From assembly GCA_050305935.1 (NCBI GenBank), contig JBNLGG010000065.1:1-23841 (forward strand): 23,841 nt of DNA. Direction: 5' to 3'. A model generated the notes under the pieces. The model saw only the letters and a program-made list of their open reading frames with translations. It had not been told where the DNA came from and searched no databases. Positions 9,341 through 17,057 of this stretch are shown here, one piece after another. The stretch's first letter is position 1. Each line of letters begins with the position of its first letter. Origin of the DNA: CAJXNP01 sp050305935. Lineage in GTDB: Bacteria; Bacteroidota; Bacteroidia; Cytophagales; Cyclobacteriaceae. Position numbers and translations under genes: made by a program.

Positions 9341-10681
9341 ATGAAGCAACTATTGATCACCCAGGTTTTTGTCCTTCTGCAGCTTTCGTCGATAGCCCAG
9401 TCGGACGCCTGCTTCATCTATGGAACACTCACTACAAAAAATGGCTCCAGCTACACGGGCGCCATCCGCTGGAATAATGAAGAGGCACTGTGGACCGATT
9501 ACTTCGAGGCGATAAAGACCGTCAACAAATACCACGCTTTTGTAAGGGAAGGAGACATCCTGGAGAGCCTTTATAGCTGGCTCCACATGAAAAAAAATCA
9601 AAAAGAGCAGGCATATGCTTCCACCCAAAGGGGAGTTGACATTAAAACCAGCAATGATGACCAGTCGAAAGTTATTACCGAGGCGGAAATGAAAAGGTTA
9701 TTGAAGGAAAGAGCGGATGAATTAGGGTTAAAAGAGGAAGATATAGAAAAACTCGAACATGTGTGGGTGGCCCACTTCGGAGACATTAAATCCATCAAAA
9801 TTACAGGACCCGAGACAGTAACGGTAACGTTAAAAAACGGCGAGGATGTCAAACTCAAAAACGGCTCCAATGATTTCAATACCGACATCAAACTACTGGA
9901 TGGGGAATTAGGTGAGGTCGTTTTCCAATGGGATAAAGTCGATCATATCTCCTTCTCACCTTCTCCAAAAGCGCTTCCCTCCAAATTTGGTAAACCGCTA
10001 TATGCCACCTTAAAAACAACAGATGGCGTTTATTCCGGATTTGTTCAATGGGCCAATGATAAGTCCCTCGACACAGACAAGTTAATCTGCAACAACCTGG
10101 ACGGGGAATTGGCCATTGAATTTAAGAATATCCAAAAGATCGAAGCCGGTGAAAACGGACATATCGTAACACTAAACTCCGGAAGGGTGCTGGCCATAAA
10201 AAAACTTGAAAACGATGATCCACATGAGATGGGGATCAACATTTGGGTGGATGGTTTTGGTAAAATTTATTTTCCCATCGACATGGTGGTCAGTGCGGAA
10301 TTTGAAAATGCTGGTAAAAATCACCTGCCGTCCTACTACGATTTTGCACCACCAAAAGCGTTAACAGGTATGGTTTATACCAATGACAATAAGAGCTTTT
10401 CTGGAATAATCGCTTACGACCTTGATGAGGAATATGATTTTGAACTGATACAGGGAATGAATAAAGGAATTTACTATTCAATTAACCTGCGGAACATCAA
10501 AGAAATTAAACCAATAAATGATCAGATGAGCTCCGTCGGGCTTAGAGTGGGAAAAACGGTACTGGTAGGAAACAGCCACGATGTGGCCGCTTCTAACAGT
10601 GGAGTACTAATTTTTGAAACCGGTAAAAGTGAGCCGGTGTATGTGAAATGGGGAAATGTAAACCGTGTAGTCTTTCATTAA
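9341..10681 (+). CDS. Exported triple-repeat protein B, paralogue of protein A
   Basis: 446 residues with a clear signal peptide (MKQLLITQVFVLLQLSSIAQ). It shares the architecture of the protein at 6169-7416, with repeats at about 25-206, 219-321 and 339-445. Matching motifs include IYGTLTTKNGSSYTGAIRW against IYGKVVTKSGNAYVGQIRW, FGDIKSI against FGDLKSI, GSNDFNTD against GSNDIGTT, and KSEPVYVKW against KSEPTYVEW. The first repeat holds a charged, probably helical insertion (about 105-140) that is shorter and different in protein A. A 147-bp gap separates it from the regulator, so it may have its own LytTR-controlled promoter. The DUF2807-like gene starts 14 bp downstream. Function is unknown. 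The signal peptide implies periplasm or surface. Confidence 0.85.
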   Translation: MKQLLITQVFVLLQLSSIAQSDACFIYGTLTTKNGSSYTGAIRWNNEEALWTDYFEAIKTVNKYHAFVREGDILESLYSWLHMKKNQKEQAYASTQRGVDIKTSNDDQSKVITEAEMKRLLKERADELGLKEEDIEKLEHVWVAHFGDIKSIKITGPETVTVTLKNGEDVKLKNGSNDFNTDIKLLDGELGEVVFQWDKVDHISFSPSPKALPSKFGKPLYATLKTTDGVYSGFVQWANDKSLDTDKLICNNLDGELAIEFKNIQKIEAGENGHIVTLNSGRVLAIKKLENDDPHEMGINIWVDGFGKIYFPIDMVVSAEFENAGKNHLPSYYDFAPPKALTGMVYTNDNKSFSGIIAYDLDEEYDFELIQGMNKGIYYSINLRNIKEIKPINDQMSSVGLRVGKTVLVGNSHDVAASNSGVLIFETGKSEPVYVKWGNVNRVVFH

Positions 10682-10695
10682 TAAGCCAAACCATC

Positions 10696-11202
10696 ATGAA
10701 AAAAGAGAAACATATCTATCTACTACTCATCGGCATGGCCACAGCATTATTTGTATTTGAATTTAATGTGGATCACGATGAAAGTAACGCTTACTGTGAA
10801 TTGCAAGCTGAAAGTATTAAAAGTATCTCGGTAAACACCACTTCCAATGTTTACCTCAAGTATTCGGAAATCCCCGAACTTCACGTGGAAGGCGATATTG
10901 ACCTGGTGAAAAACCTGAAAATTTTACAGAAGGGTAGTAATCTGGAAGTCCAAATGAAGGAAATCTATAATCCTCTAAAGCTAATTAGACTGGCTTATGC
11001 GAGCTCACGCCCCATTAATATCTATATCAGCGGACCAAATGCAAAGAGCATAACCATCAACAACAGGGAAAATTTTGCAGTAAGTAATATGTATGAGAAC
11101 GGCTCATCTAAAATGATGATTCTCAAAAATCCGCGACTTTTCAGTAAAATAAATCTTAGAAGTGCAACTTGTAGTGTCTTGAAAACATCTAACATAATGT
11201 GA
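10696..11202 (+). CDS. Small exported protein resembling the DUF2807 (GIN) fold, shortened
   Basis: 168 residues from the ATG at 10696. An earlier in-frame start at 10648 would overlap the preceding gene and spoil the N-terminal hydrophobic segment. After a signal or anchor segment (HIYLLLIGMATALFVFEF), the sequence follows the alternating pattern of the DUF2807 putative adhesin-head family: IKSISVNTTSNVYLKY, then ELHVEGD, GSNLEVQM, and PINIYISGPNAKSITINN. Usual members run to 220-250 residues with further beta-helix turns, so this one appears to lack the later part. It ends the signalling locus, just before a strong terminator. The family assignment is by pattern only and moderately uncertain. 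Confidence 0.6.
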   Translation: MKKEKHIYLLLIGMATALFVFEFNVDHDESNAYCELQAESIKSISVNTTSNVYLKYSEIPELHVEGDIDLVKNLKILQKGSNLEVQMKEIYNPLKLIRLAYASSRPINIYISGPNAKSITINNRENFAVSNMYENGSSKMMILKNPRLFSKINLRSATCSVLKTSNIM

Positions 11203-11245
11203 TCACCTATAGTAGATCCTCTTCAAATCTATCGATCACCCAAGA

Positions 11246-11280
11246 AAAAACCCGGCCTGAATCCCCGGGTTTTTCGCTTT
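11246..11280 (+). terminator. Rho-independent terminator
   Basis: A perfect 10-bp stem (AAAAACCCGG at 11246-11255, CCGGGTTTTT at 11265-11274) with a 9-base loop is followed by a T-rich tail. It closes the transcription unit ending with the DUF2807-like gene. Confidence 0.88.
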
Positions 11281-11362
11281 TTTACCAATTCTGACCCATT
11301 CTAATCAAAAACTAATTCCTGCCAACAAACGGTTTCTCGCTCACATTGCATGAATTGGTTTT

Positions 11363-11471
11363 GTGCAATATTGCACGTTATTATATAATTAATACAATTT
11401 AATAACTTTTAATATGTGCATTTTTGCACATTTATTCTTACTTTCACATCGTTAACCGTGTAAAACTGCAC
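11363..11471 (+). promoter_or_regulatory. Three phased operator-like dyads, GTGCA-N4-TGCAC
   Basis: Three 14-bp dyads lie upstream of the 84-residue gene: GTGCAATATTGCAC (11363-11376, perfect), GTGCATTTTTGCAC (11416-11429, extendable by AT on both sides) and GTGTAAAACTGCAC (11458-11471, one mismatch in one half-site). Their centres are 53 and 42 bp apart, five and four turns of B-DNA, so all face the same side of the helix. The intervening DNA is very AT-rich and contains TAACTTTT at 11403-11410, one mismatch from a -7 element. The last dyad ends six bases before the ATG. This is what a repressor operator set looks like. The TetR regulator encoded 600 bp downstream is one candidate ligand. 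Confidence 0.75.
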
Positions 11472-11477
11472 ACACAC

Positions 11478-11732
11478 ATGAAAAAGAGATATACACAACT
11501 AAAAGCTGAATGGGAGTTTTCCCGGGCTGTCAAAGCAAGGCTCCTGCAACCCAGTCAATGCAGGACTATCAGGCAAATTTCGAAGTGCATGGAAGACCTT
11601 CATTTCCTGATCCATGAGATTAAGCTGAAATATGGTTTCACGCCTGATGCAGCCTCTATACTTTTTGATAAATACAGCTCGCTTCAGGATAAATTTATCT
11701 ACGAACAGTTTATAAGCGAAGAATCGTTTTAA
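11478..11732 (+). CDS. Small basic protein of unknown function behind the phased operators
   Basis: 84 residues from the ATG at 11478. A TTG farther upstream would place coding sequence across two operator dyads and is unlikely. The protein has a basic N-terminus (MKKRYTQLKAEWEFSRAVKARLL), two cysteines (C28, C37), and a mostly helical-looking body. It has no signal peptide or membrane segment, so it is probably cytoplasmic. I recognise no family. It is followed three bases after its stop by another small gene, then 58 bp later by a TetR regulator, suggesting one operon. An autoregulated accessory module is plausible, but no function can be assigned. Confidence 0.65.
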   Translation: MKKRYTQLKAEWEFSRAVKARLLQPSQCRTIRQISKCMEDLHFLIHEIKLKYGFTPDAASILFDKYSSLQDKFIYEQFISEESF

Positions 11733-11735
11733 GCA

Positions 11736-11987
11736 ATGAAGATATTAAACTACATACCATCGCCTATCGAATTTGACTACGACTTTGTATACAGCGCTAT
11801 TTCAAATATTTCCGGAAGGATGCAGTATTATAAATTGCCAAAAGGGAAAAACAGATCACGGATTAGTAAAAACGAGTTTGCCGAGATTTATAACCATTCA
11901 AAAATAATTGCTGTAAAACCGATCCAGGAAAAGGATCATCAAGGGATAATACAAATGGATATCTATGTAAAAGAATTTGATCTTTAG
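11736..11987 (+). CDS. Small protein of unknown function, second gene of the TetR-linked module
   Basis: 83 residues, starting with ATG three bases after the previous stop, so translation is probably coupled. The sequence (opening MKILNYIPSPIEFDYDFVY) is mixed alpha/beta in character. It has a lysine/arginine-rich centre (KLPKGKNRSRISKNEF) and an alternating C-terminal strand (IIQMDIYVKEFDL). It has no signal peptide, cysteines or membrane helix. I recognise no family. Tight spacing with the preceding gene suggests that the two products work together or are controlled together. Confidence 0.6.
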   Translation: MKILNYIPSPIEFDYDFVYSAISNISGRMQYYKLPKGKNRSRISKNEFAEIYNHSKIIAVKPIQEKDHQGIIQMDIYVKEFDL

Positions 11988-12045
11988 TGATCATAACTTA
12001 TTCTGTTTCATTAATTTAAACACTGTTTACTAACTAATCAACGAT

Positions 12046-12666
12046 ATGGGAGTACTTGAACGAAAACAAAGGGAAAAAGAGGAATTGAAAAACCTGATCC
12101 TACATACAGCCACTCGGATGTTTATAGAAGAAGGCTATGAAAACGCCTCTCTGAGGAAGATCGCAGAGGCAATCGAATACTCACCTGCTACGATTTACCT
12201 TTATTACAAAAACAAGGATGAAATATTCTTTGCGATTCAGGAAATTGCCTTTGAAAAGTTTTACCAGAAACTCGAAGAATTCAGTTTTATCAAAGACCCT
12301 CTGGGAAGATTGCGTTCCATTGCCAATAGCTACCTCGCCTTTGCCCGGGAAAATCCAGGACTTTACAAATTAATGTTTATGATGGATGAACCAATGAACT
12401 TCCTTGAGAATAAAGGTGAATGGGAACAGGGCAGGAAATGCTATGCATTTATCAAAAAACATATTACAGCCTGCGTGGAACAAAACCTCATTAAACGAAT
12501 GAGCCATGAAGAGGGAACATTTATTTTCTGGTCATTTATACATGGATTGTCATCACTATCCAGCGCACAACGCCTACAGTTTTATGCAAAAAAAGATGTG
12601 ATGAATGATTACTACAAGACGGTCATCGACAAGATGATCGAGACACTTACTCCCAATTATTTTTAG
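12046..12666 (+). CDS. TetR/AcrR-family transcriptional regulator
   Basis: 206 residues. The N-terminal helix-turn-helix (about 15-60) is typical: an ILHTATRMFIEEGYENASL-type first helix and turn, then LRKIAEAIEYSPATIYLYYKNKDEI. The C-terminal half (60-206) is an all-helical ligand and dimer domain with LARENPGLYKLMFMM-like features of regulators that control efflux or envelope functions. The ligand is unknown. It lies 58 bp after the two small genes and may be in their operon, or be transcribed from its own promoter. A short AAACA-c-TGTTT dyad (12018-12028) lies just upstream. The GTGCA-N4-TGCAC dyads at 11363-11471 are also candidate targets. Confidence 0.92.
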   Translation: MGVLERKQREKEELKNLILHTATRMFIEEGYENASLRKIAEAIEYSPATIYLYYKNKDEIFFAIQEIAFEKFYQKLEEFSFIKDPLGRLRSIANSYLAFARENPGLYKLMFMMDEPMNFLENKGEWEQGRKCYAFIKKHITACVEQNLIKRMSHEEGTFIFWSFIHGLSSLSSAQRLQFYAKKDVMNDYYKTVIDKMIETLTPNYF

Positions 12667-12668
12667 TG

Positions 12669-12714
12669 GTCGCTTTCACTATAATTCATATTCCGAGTAT
12701 GATCTGAAAGCGAC
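12669..12714. terminator. Terminator-like hairpin between convergent genes
   Basis: A perfect 10-bp inverted repeat (GTCGCTTTCA at 12669-12678, TGAAAGCGAC at 12705-12714) begins three bases after the TetR stop. The 26-base loop contains a smaller CATA/TATG dyad. It is followed by TTAATTTCTG. It probably terminates the TetR transcript and may also stop the opposing one. Confidence 0.6.
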
Positions 12715-12835
12715 TTAATTTCTGTAGTATATTTTTGAAAGGATCACACCGCTATTATCAGTGATTTTTTTCTACTCATGATCAAAATTTAATTACTCGA
12801 TGTATATCTTTTTTACTACGGTTTTCAGTTGTGGT

Positions 12836-13015
12836 TCATTTGGCTTCTTGTTCCTCTTTGGCTTTTGTGGTCGTATCAGACGGGGCGACGTACTCTTTCC
12901 AGTGCTTTCTTGATCCCGGAAAGGAAGTCTTCCTGGCAATGTCAATACCTATCAAAACAATCATGAGAAAAAAAACCAGGCTGGCGATGAGAAATATTTT
13001 TTTAGACCGCTTCAT
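12836..13015 (-). CDS. 59-residue single-pass membrane protein coupled to the OmpA gene
   Basis: The ATG at 13015 follows the stop of the PD40-OmpA gene by one base (TGA-T-ATG), indicating coupled translation. The 59-residue product starts with a basic stretch (MKRSKK). One hydrophobic helix follows (about 7-26, IFLIASLVFFLMIVLIGIDI), then a basic/aromatic segment (ARKTSFPGSRKHWKEY). A charged tail rich in Thr, Lys and Glu closes it. This is a typical inner-membrane anchor with a short soluble tail. It does not match a family I know. The opposite strand is also open here, but its translation is not protein-like. Close coupling suggests a role with the OmpA protein at the cell envelope. Confidence 0.7.
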   Translation of the reverse strand: MKRSKKIFLIASLVFFLMIVLIGIDIARKTSFPGSRKHWKEYVAPSDTTTKAKEEQEAK

Positions 13016-13016
13016 A

Positions 13017-14567
13017 TCACTTTTTAGTAATGACGAATTCCACCCTCCGGTTTAGCTTCCTGGTCTCTTCTGAAGCATTGCTGGCTATCGGCCTGCTTCC
13101 ACCAAAGCCAACACCTTTTATTCGCTTTGAAGAAATGCCCTTTTCCACCAGATATTTCTTCACCATCTCTACCCTATCCTGCGATAGCTTTAGGTTTTTC
13201 TCGGAATCTCCCTGATTATCCGTATGTCCAGCCAGCTCTATTTCCATTCGAGGGTTTTCATCCATAATTTCTACCACTTTATCCAATTCAGCATAGGAGC
13301 TGTCAAGAATATTTGGGGTGCCCCTTTCAAAATAGATCTGGTCAAGCTGTATCGTGGTACCCACTTCCAGTTTTTTCATTCGATAAAGACGGTCTGTCAC
13401 CGCGCTTTCCAGGAAAATTGTCTCTGTTACCGGCATATACCCTTTTGCTTTTACATCCACATAGAGACGGTTTAAGCTGTCGGGCACAGTAAATGTGAAC
13501 GATTGCTCCTCGGCTGAAATATTCAAGCTATCTTCCACATTTTTATAGCGCACAAATACAGAATAATCGATGTAGTCATAGGTCTTGTCATCCAGCGCCT
13601 TCCCGTGGAATTTTTTATCTCCTTTTAAGAGGATCGGTTCTTCTGCTTCCCAAACAAAGTCGACACTGTCGTTTTCCGGCGCTCGCTGGAAGCTGCTGTC
13701 CTGAGGAAGTTGATAAAAATTTAGATCTCCATAACCATCACTATTGAGCGTACTGGTATAAATCGACCACTTCATATCTGGGGAAATGATAAAGGACAAC
13801 TCCACCCCTTTTGTGTTGATCGCTTTCACATTTTCGGGCACAGTCCAGTTGGTCCAGGTGCTGTCCAAGCGGTAGCTTTTAAATATGTCCCGGCCTCCTT
13901 TACCAGGGTGACCATTGGAAGAAAAAAACAAGGTGCGGTTGTCAGGGGCTAATGTCGGGGTCATTTCTTCACCTTCCGTGTTGATCACGCTTCCCAGGTT
14001 TTTTGGCAGCGTAAATTTATTACCGTCCCAGAAGCTCACGTAAATATCTTCATGTCCTCTGGAACTGTAAGACTTCATAGACAGCAATAATATTTCACCA
14101 TTTGCCGAAAGGCTTCCGCTCTGATGTTTTGACTCATTCTTAAAGTATTTTATCGTCACTGGTTTGGGAAATCCCCACTTGCCATTTTTAAATTCGGAAT
14201 ACGATATCCCCTGTGTCTTCGGAGGCTTGCTGTCTATCGGATAACGATGATGCAGGAACATAATCTTTCCATCCGGTGTAAATCCTATGACAGCGTTGAA
14301 AAACGGGTTATTAAGCGACAGTCCGGCATTTTTTGGTGGCGACCAGACATTATCCTCTTCAAGCTTTGATACCCAAATATCACCCTCGTCCTTTTTTCCT
14401 CCTACATTAAGCGAATCATTTGCGCGCGTAAAATAGAGTTCTTGTCCGTTTGGGTGGAGAACGGGCGACAATTCATCGTGTTTCGAATTGACAAATGTAA
14501 AGTCGTGCTGGGCTAAAGTAATGGAATAAAAACAGAGGAAAACAAAGGACAAAAATAGCTGTTTCAC
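13017..14567 (-). CDS. PD40 beta-propeller / OmpA-domain envelope protein
   Basis: 516 residues from a GTG at 14567, which gives a clean signal peptide (MKQLFLSFVFLCFYSITLAQ). A longer frame starting with TTG at 14597 would lie inside the TAGATTTG promoter element, so I reject it. Residues about 25-300 carry PD40 (WD40-like) propeller repeats, such as LSPVLHPNGQELYFTR and MTPTLAPDNRTLFFSSNGHPG. The C-terminal OmpA domain (403-516) has the peptidoglycan-binding residues Asp450 (GHTDNQG) and Arg465 (SQDR), plus the LNRRVEF end. The protein is probably tethered to peptidoglycan on the outer-membrane side. It is read with the 59-residue membrane protein, and separated from the upstream PorE-like gene by a terminator and its own promoter element. 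Confidence 0.92.
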   Translation of the reverse strand: MKQLFLSFVFLCFYSITLAQHDFTFVNSKHDELSPVLHPNGQELYFTRANDSLNVGGKKDEGDIWVSKLEEDNVWSPPKNAGLSLNNPFFNAVIGFTPDGKIMFLHHRYPIDSKPPKTQGISYSEFKNGKWGFPKPVTIKYFKNESKHQSGSLSANGEILLLSMKSYSSRGHEDIYVSFWDGNKFTLPKNLGSVINTEGEEMTPTLAPDNRTLFFSSNGHPGKGGRDIFKSYRLDSTWTNWTVPENVKAINTKGVELSFIISPDMKWSIYTSTLNSDGYGDLNFYQLPQDSSFQRAPENDSVDFVWEAEEPILLKGDKKFHGKALDDKTYDYIDYSVFVRYKNVEDSLNISAEEQSFTFTVPDSLNRLYVDVKAKGYMPVTETIFLESAVTDRLYRMKKLEVGTTIQLDQIYFERGTPNILDSSYAELDKVVEIMDENPRMEIELAGHTDNQGDSEKNLKLSQDRVEMVKKYLVEKGISSKRIKGVGFGGSRPIASNASEETRKLNRRVEFVITKK

Positions 14568-14594
14568 ATTTTTGAGGTTAAATATTATAAAATT

Positions 14595-14602
14595 CAAATC
14601 TA
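14595..14602 (-). promoter_or_regulatory. Bacteroidota -7 element TAGATTTG
   Basis: On the minus strand TAGATTTG matches TAnnTTTG exactly and lies 27 bases before the GTG start of the PD40-OmpA gene. No clear -33 TTTG is visible upstream. Confidence 0.5.
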
Positions 14603-14655
14603 ATAAGGCTTTTTATCTTTACGAATGGTAAGGGGGTAATTATTATAAACAAGGC

Positions 14656-14683
14656 ATAAAAAAAGGTCGCTTGTGGCGACCTT
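14656..14683 (-). terminator. Rho-independent terminator of the PorE-like gene
   Basis: On the minus strand AAGGTCGC and GCGACCTT form an 8-bp stem with a 5-base loop (14663-14683), directly followed by a run of T. It lies 21 bases after the stop of the 773-residue gene and separates it from the next OmpA gene. Confidence 0.88.
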
Positions 14684-14704
14684 CTGCTTATATTACAGTA
14701 TAAA

Positions 14705-17026
14705 TCACATCTCGGTAAGATCAATTATTTTGATTTCCACCCGTCGGGCTTCTTCTTTGGAAGAGCTCGTATCTTTGGTTGCCCCATAGCCTTTAGCGAC
14801 GATCCTTCTCCTCACCACGCCTTTTGTATTTAGGTAATTTAATACGGAAATCGCTCGTTTATTTGAAAGTGCCTTATTAAACTCATCGTCCCCTTCTACC
14901 GAAGCATAACCAGACACCTCAATCCCTAATTCGCTATGCTTAATCAACAGCTTGAGCAACTCGTCCAGTGGCGGTTTATATTTCGGATCTAGCTCCGATT
15001 TTCCTGCGTCAAAATACACCTTCACGGTTTTATTTAATACAGCAGGATTATATGATTTCGTCACTGAATTTGATTTGTTCTTTTGCTCTTCCGCTGCCTT
15101 GGTTACAAACATGGTGGGCAATGAATAGATTTCCTTCCCATCAACTACTTTCTTTTCAAACTTGCTACTGTCGCTTTCGTCGTAATAATAAACCCTCCTT
15201 GCTGCCTGTAGCTTCTGGTTTTCCTCTTCGTTAAAATTCACCTCATCAATGGGGTCCGTTCGCATTACCAATTCCAACAGGTAGTCAATAGCCTCCTGGT
15301 CATTGGCTTCCATCAGACTCCCCATTAATTCATACACATCAATGCTGTCGCTTTTGATCAGGCCAGCCTCGTGTTCTTTTCTTATATCCTGTTTTTCTTC
15401 GCCGTGTGTATTGTAAAATGCATTTTTAACCTCAATCTCCTGCCCTACTACCACATCGAAATGCTTAATGGTTTTTAGATAAATCTTTTGGTAAAGCTCA
15501 TAGAAATAGGTCTGATTCGGGATATCAATATTCAGGGTATAAGGGTGATAACCATCAGACTCAATGATCATATCGTAGTTTTTGTTGGGAGGTAAAATAA
15601 CCAGGTAATCTCCCGTTTCAGGATTTGGGTGATAGACATAGTCCAGTTTAGTATTGGTTTCATTGTCCACCATGTAAATCAATGTTTTGATGGGTTTTTC
15701 TGTTTCCGCATTTAATATCCTTCCTTTAATTAATGTCAATGGAATCGTTCCAAAATTTTCGGGCATATCCATCACGTAAATATCACTTCCTCCTGTAGAT
15801 CCTTTTCTATCGGATGAAAAGTATCCTCTTGAACCGTCGGCAATCAGGGTAAAGTAGTTGTCGTTAGCGGTGGTGTTTATGGGATAGCCCATGTTTTGAG
15901 GGTCAAGCCATTTACCCTCTTCATAGACTGTTTTAAATATATCCCAACCTCCTATTGATTCAGGTCGATTGGAAGAGAAAAAGAGCATACTCTGACCTGG
16001 GTGGATAAACGGACCCTCTTCATCATATTTTGTGTTAATGGTTGGCCCGAGGTTAACCGGCTTTGACCATGTGCCATTTGACTGAAAGGTACTGGAATAA
16101 ATATCCAGGCCACCATAACCACCGGGACGATTGCTTGAAAAGTAGATTGTCTTTCCATCCGGAGTCAGGGAGGCTGTTGTCTCCAGGTACCTTGAATTGA
16201 CACCCTCACCGATCGATGTCGGTCGTGTCCATCCTTCCACAGACTTATCAATGGTATAAAGACTTCCCGAGCTTCTGTCACCAATAAATATCATCATCCG
16301 CTGACCGTCTACCGAGATGCCAGCCGTACCGATATTGCTCGTAGTGTTGACCTCTACTATTTCTGGCATAGTCCAGTTGCCTGTTTCATTGTAGGAGATA
16401 TAGATCTCTTCTACAAATTTATCTCCCGTCCTTGTCTTACCGGTATTTGGCCGTAAAGCTGTAAAGGCCATGACACTTTCGTCGGCAGAAACCACAGGAT
16501 TATACTCTGTGTATTCCGTATTTATGTTATTTCCAAGCTTTTGTATATTGACCGAAAGAGGCTCTCTCAGATATCCCAGCGCATTGTAGCTTTGTTTGAT
16601 CAAGGCCTCTACTTCAGCTATTTGCGTTCTGTCCCTGCTTGTGTAAAGGTCTTTTTGTTTGGTCAGGACATCGATGGCCTTCTCTAGCTGTTCATCTTCA
16701 AAATAGGCTTTCCCAAAATCAAAATAGAAATTATAGGGCAAGGGGTCCAAACCGGCCTCTGCCGCTTTCTCAAAAAACTTGATACTTCTGACCCTGGAAT
16801 TGATAGCATCCGATTCAATGTAGCATTTCGCGATTTTATAAAGTGTCCCGGGTTTCGTCTCTCCCGCTTCAAAAGCTGAAATGTACAAGGGAAGGGCTTC
16901 CTCATAATTACGTACATCAAAAAATTTGTCTGCCTGCGACAATGACTTTGCATCCTGAGCCAAGGCACCTCCGGCTAAACAAAAAAATAACAGCAAGCTG
17001 AATAGTGATTGAGTTTGATATCTCAT
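14705..17026 (-). CDS. PorE-like TPR / PD40 / carboxypeptidase-regulatory / OmpA protein
   Basis: 773 residues with a signal peptide (SLFSLLLFFCLAGGALAQ core). Domains in order are TPR helices (about 25-150), a PD40 propeller (about 165-430, for example TASLTPDGKTIYFSSNRPGG and FIHPGQSMLFFSSNRP), and a carboxypeptidase-regulatory-like beta domain. That last domain spans about 435-530 (LIKGRILNAETEKPI onward). A linker follows, then an OmpA domain (666-773). This is the layout of PorE, the peptidoglycan-linked protein of the type IX secretion system, though similar proteins also exist outside it and no other T9SS gene is visible here. The usual peptidoglycan-binding Asp of the GHTD motif is Ser709 (GYASVEG), while Arg724 is kept. 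It is monocistronic between its own promoter element and terminator. Confidence 0.88.
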   Translation of the reverse strand: MRYQTQSLFSLLLFFCLAGGALAQDAKSLSQADKFFDVRNYEEALPLYISAFEAGETKPGTLYKIAKCYIESDAINSRVRSIKFFEKAAEAGLDPLPYNFYFDFGKAYFEDEQLEKAIDVLTKQKDLYTSRDRTQIAEVEALIKQSYNALGYLREPLSVNIQKLGNNINTEYTEYNPVVSADESVMAFTALRPNTGKTRTGDKFVEEIYISYNETGNWTMPEIVEVNTTSNIGTAGISVDGQRMMIFIGDRSSGSLYTIDKSVEGWTRPTSIGEGVNSRYLETTASLTPDGKTIYFSSNRPGGYGGLDIYSSTFQSNGTWSKPVNLGPTINTKYDEEGPFIHPGQSMLFFSSNRPESIGGWDIFKTVYEEGKWLDPQNMGYPINTTANDNYFTLIADGSRGYFSSDRKGSTGGSDIYVMDMPENFGTIPLTLIKGRILNAETEKPIKTLIYMVDNETNTKLDYVYHPNPETGDYLVILPPNKNYDMIIESDGYHPYTLNIDIPNQTYFYELYQKIYLKTIKHFDVVVGQEIEVKNAFYNTHGEEKQDIRKEHEAGLIKSDSIDVYELMGSLMEANDQEAIDYLLELVMRTDPIDEVNFNEEENQKLQAARRVYYYDESDSSKFEKKVVDGKEIYSLPTMFVTKAAEEQKNKSNSVTKSYNPAVLNKTVKVYFDAGKSELDPKYKPPLDELLKLLIKHSELGIEVSGYASVEGDDEFNKALSNKRAISVLNYLNTKGVVRRRIVAKGYGATKDTSSSKEEARRVEIKIIDLTEM

Positions 17027-17057
17027 AAGCTAAGTGATTTACTTCAATAAACAGTTT

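Noticed and set aside
11424..11477. Upstream TTG start for the 84-residue gene
   Set aside because: The extension would be encoded across two of the operator dyads. The ATG at 11478 is the natural start.
12018..12028. AAACA-c-TGTTT dyad before the TetR gene as its operator
   Set aside because: It is a single copy with 5-bp arms in AT-rich DNA, which is easily chance.
12831..13055. 74-codon plus-strand frame opposite the end of the OmpA gene
   Set aside because: It overlaps two minus-strand genes, its translation has no protein-like pattern, and the minus-strand 59-residue gene explains the region better.
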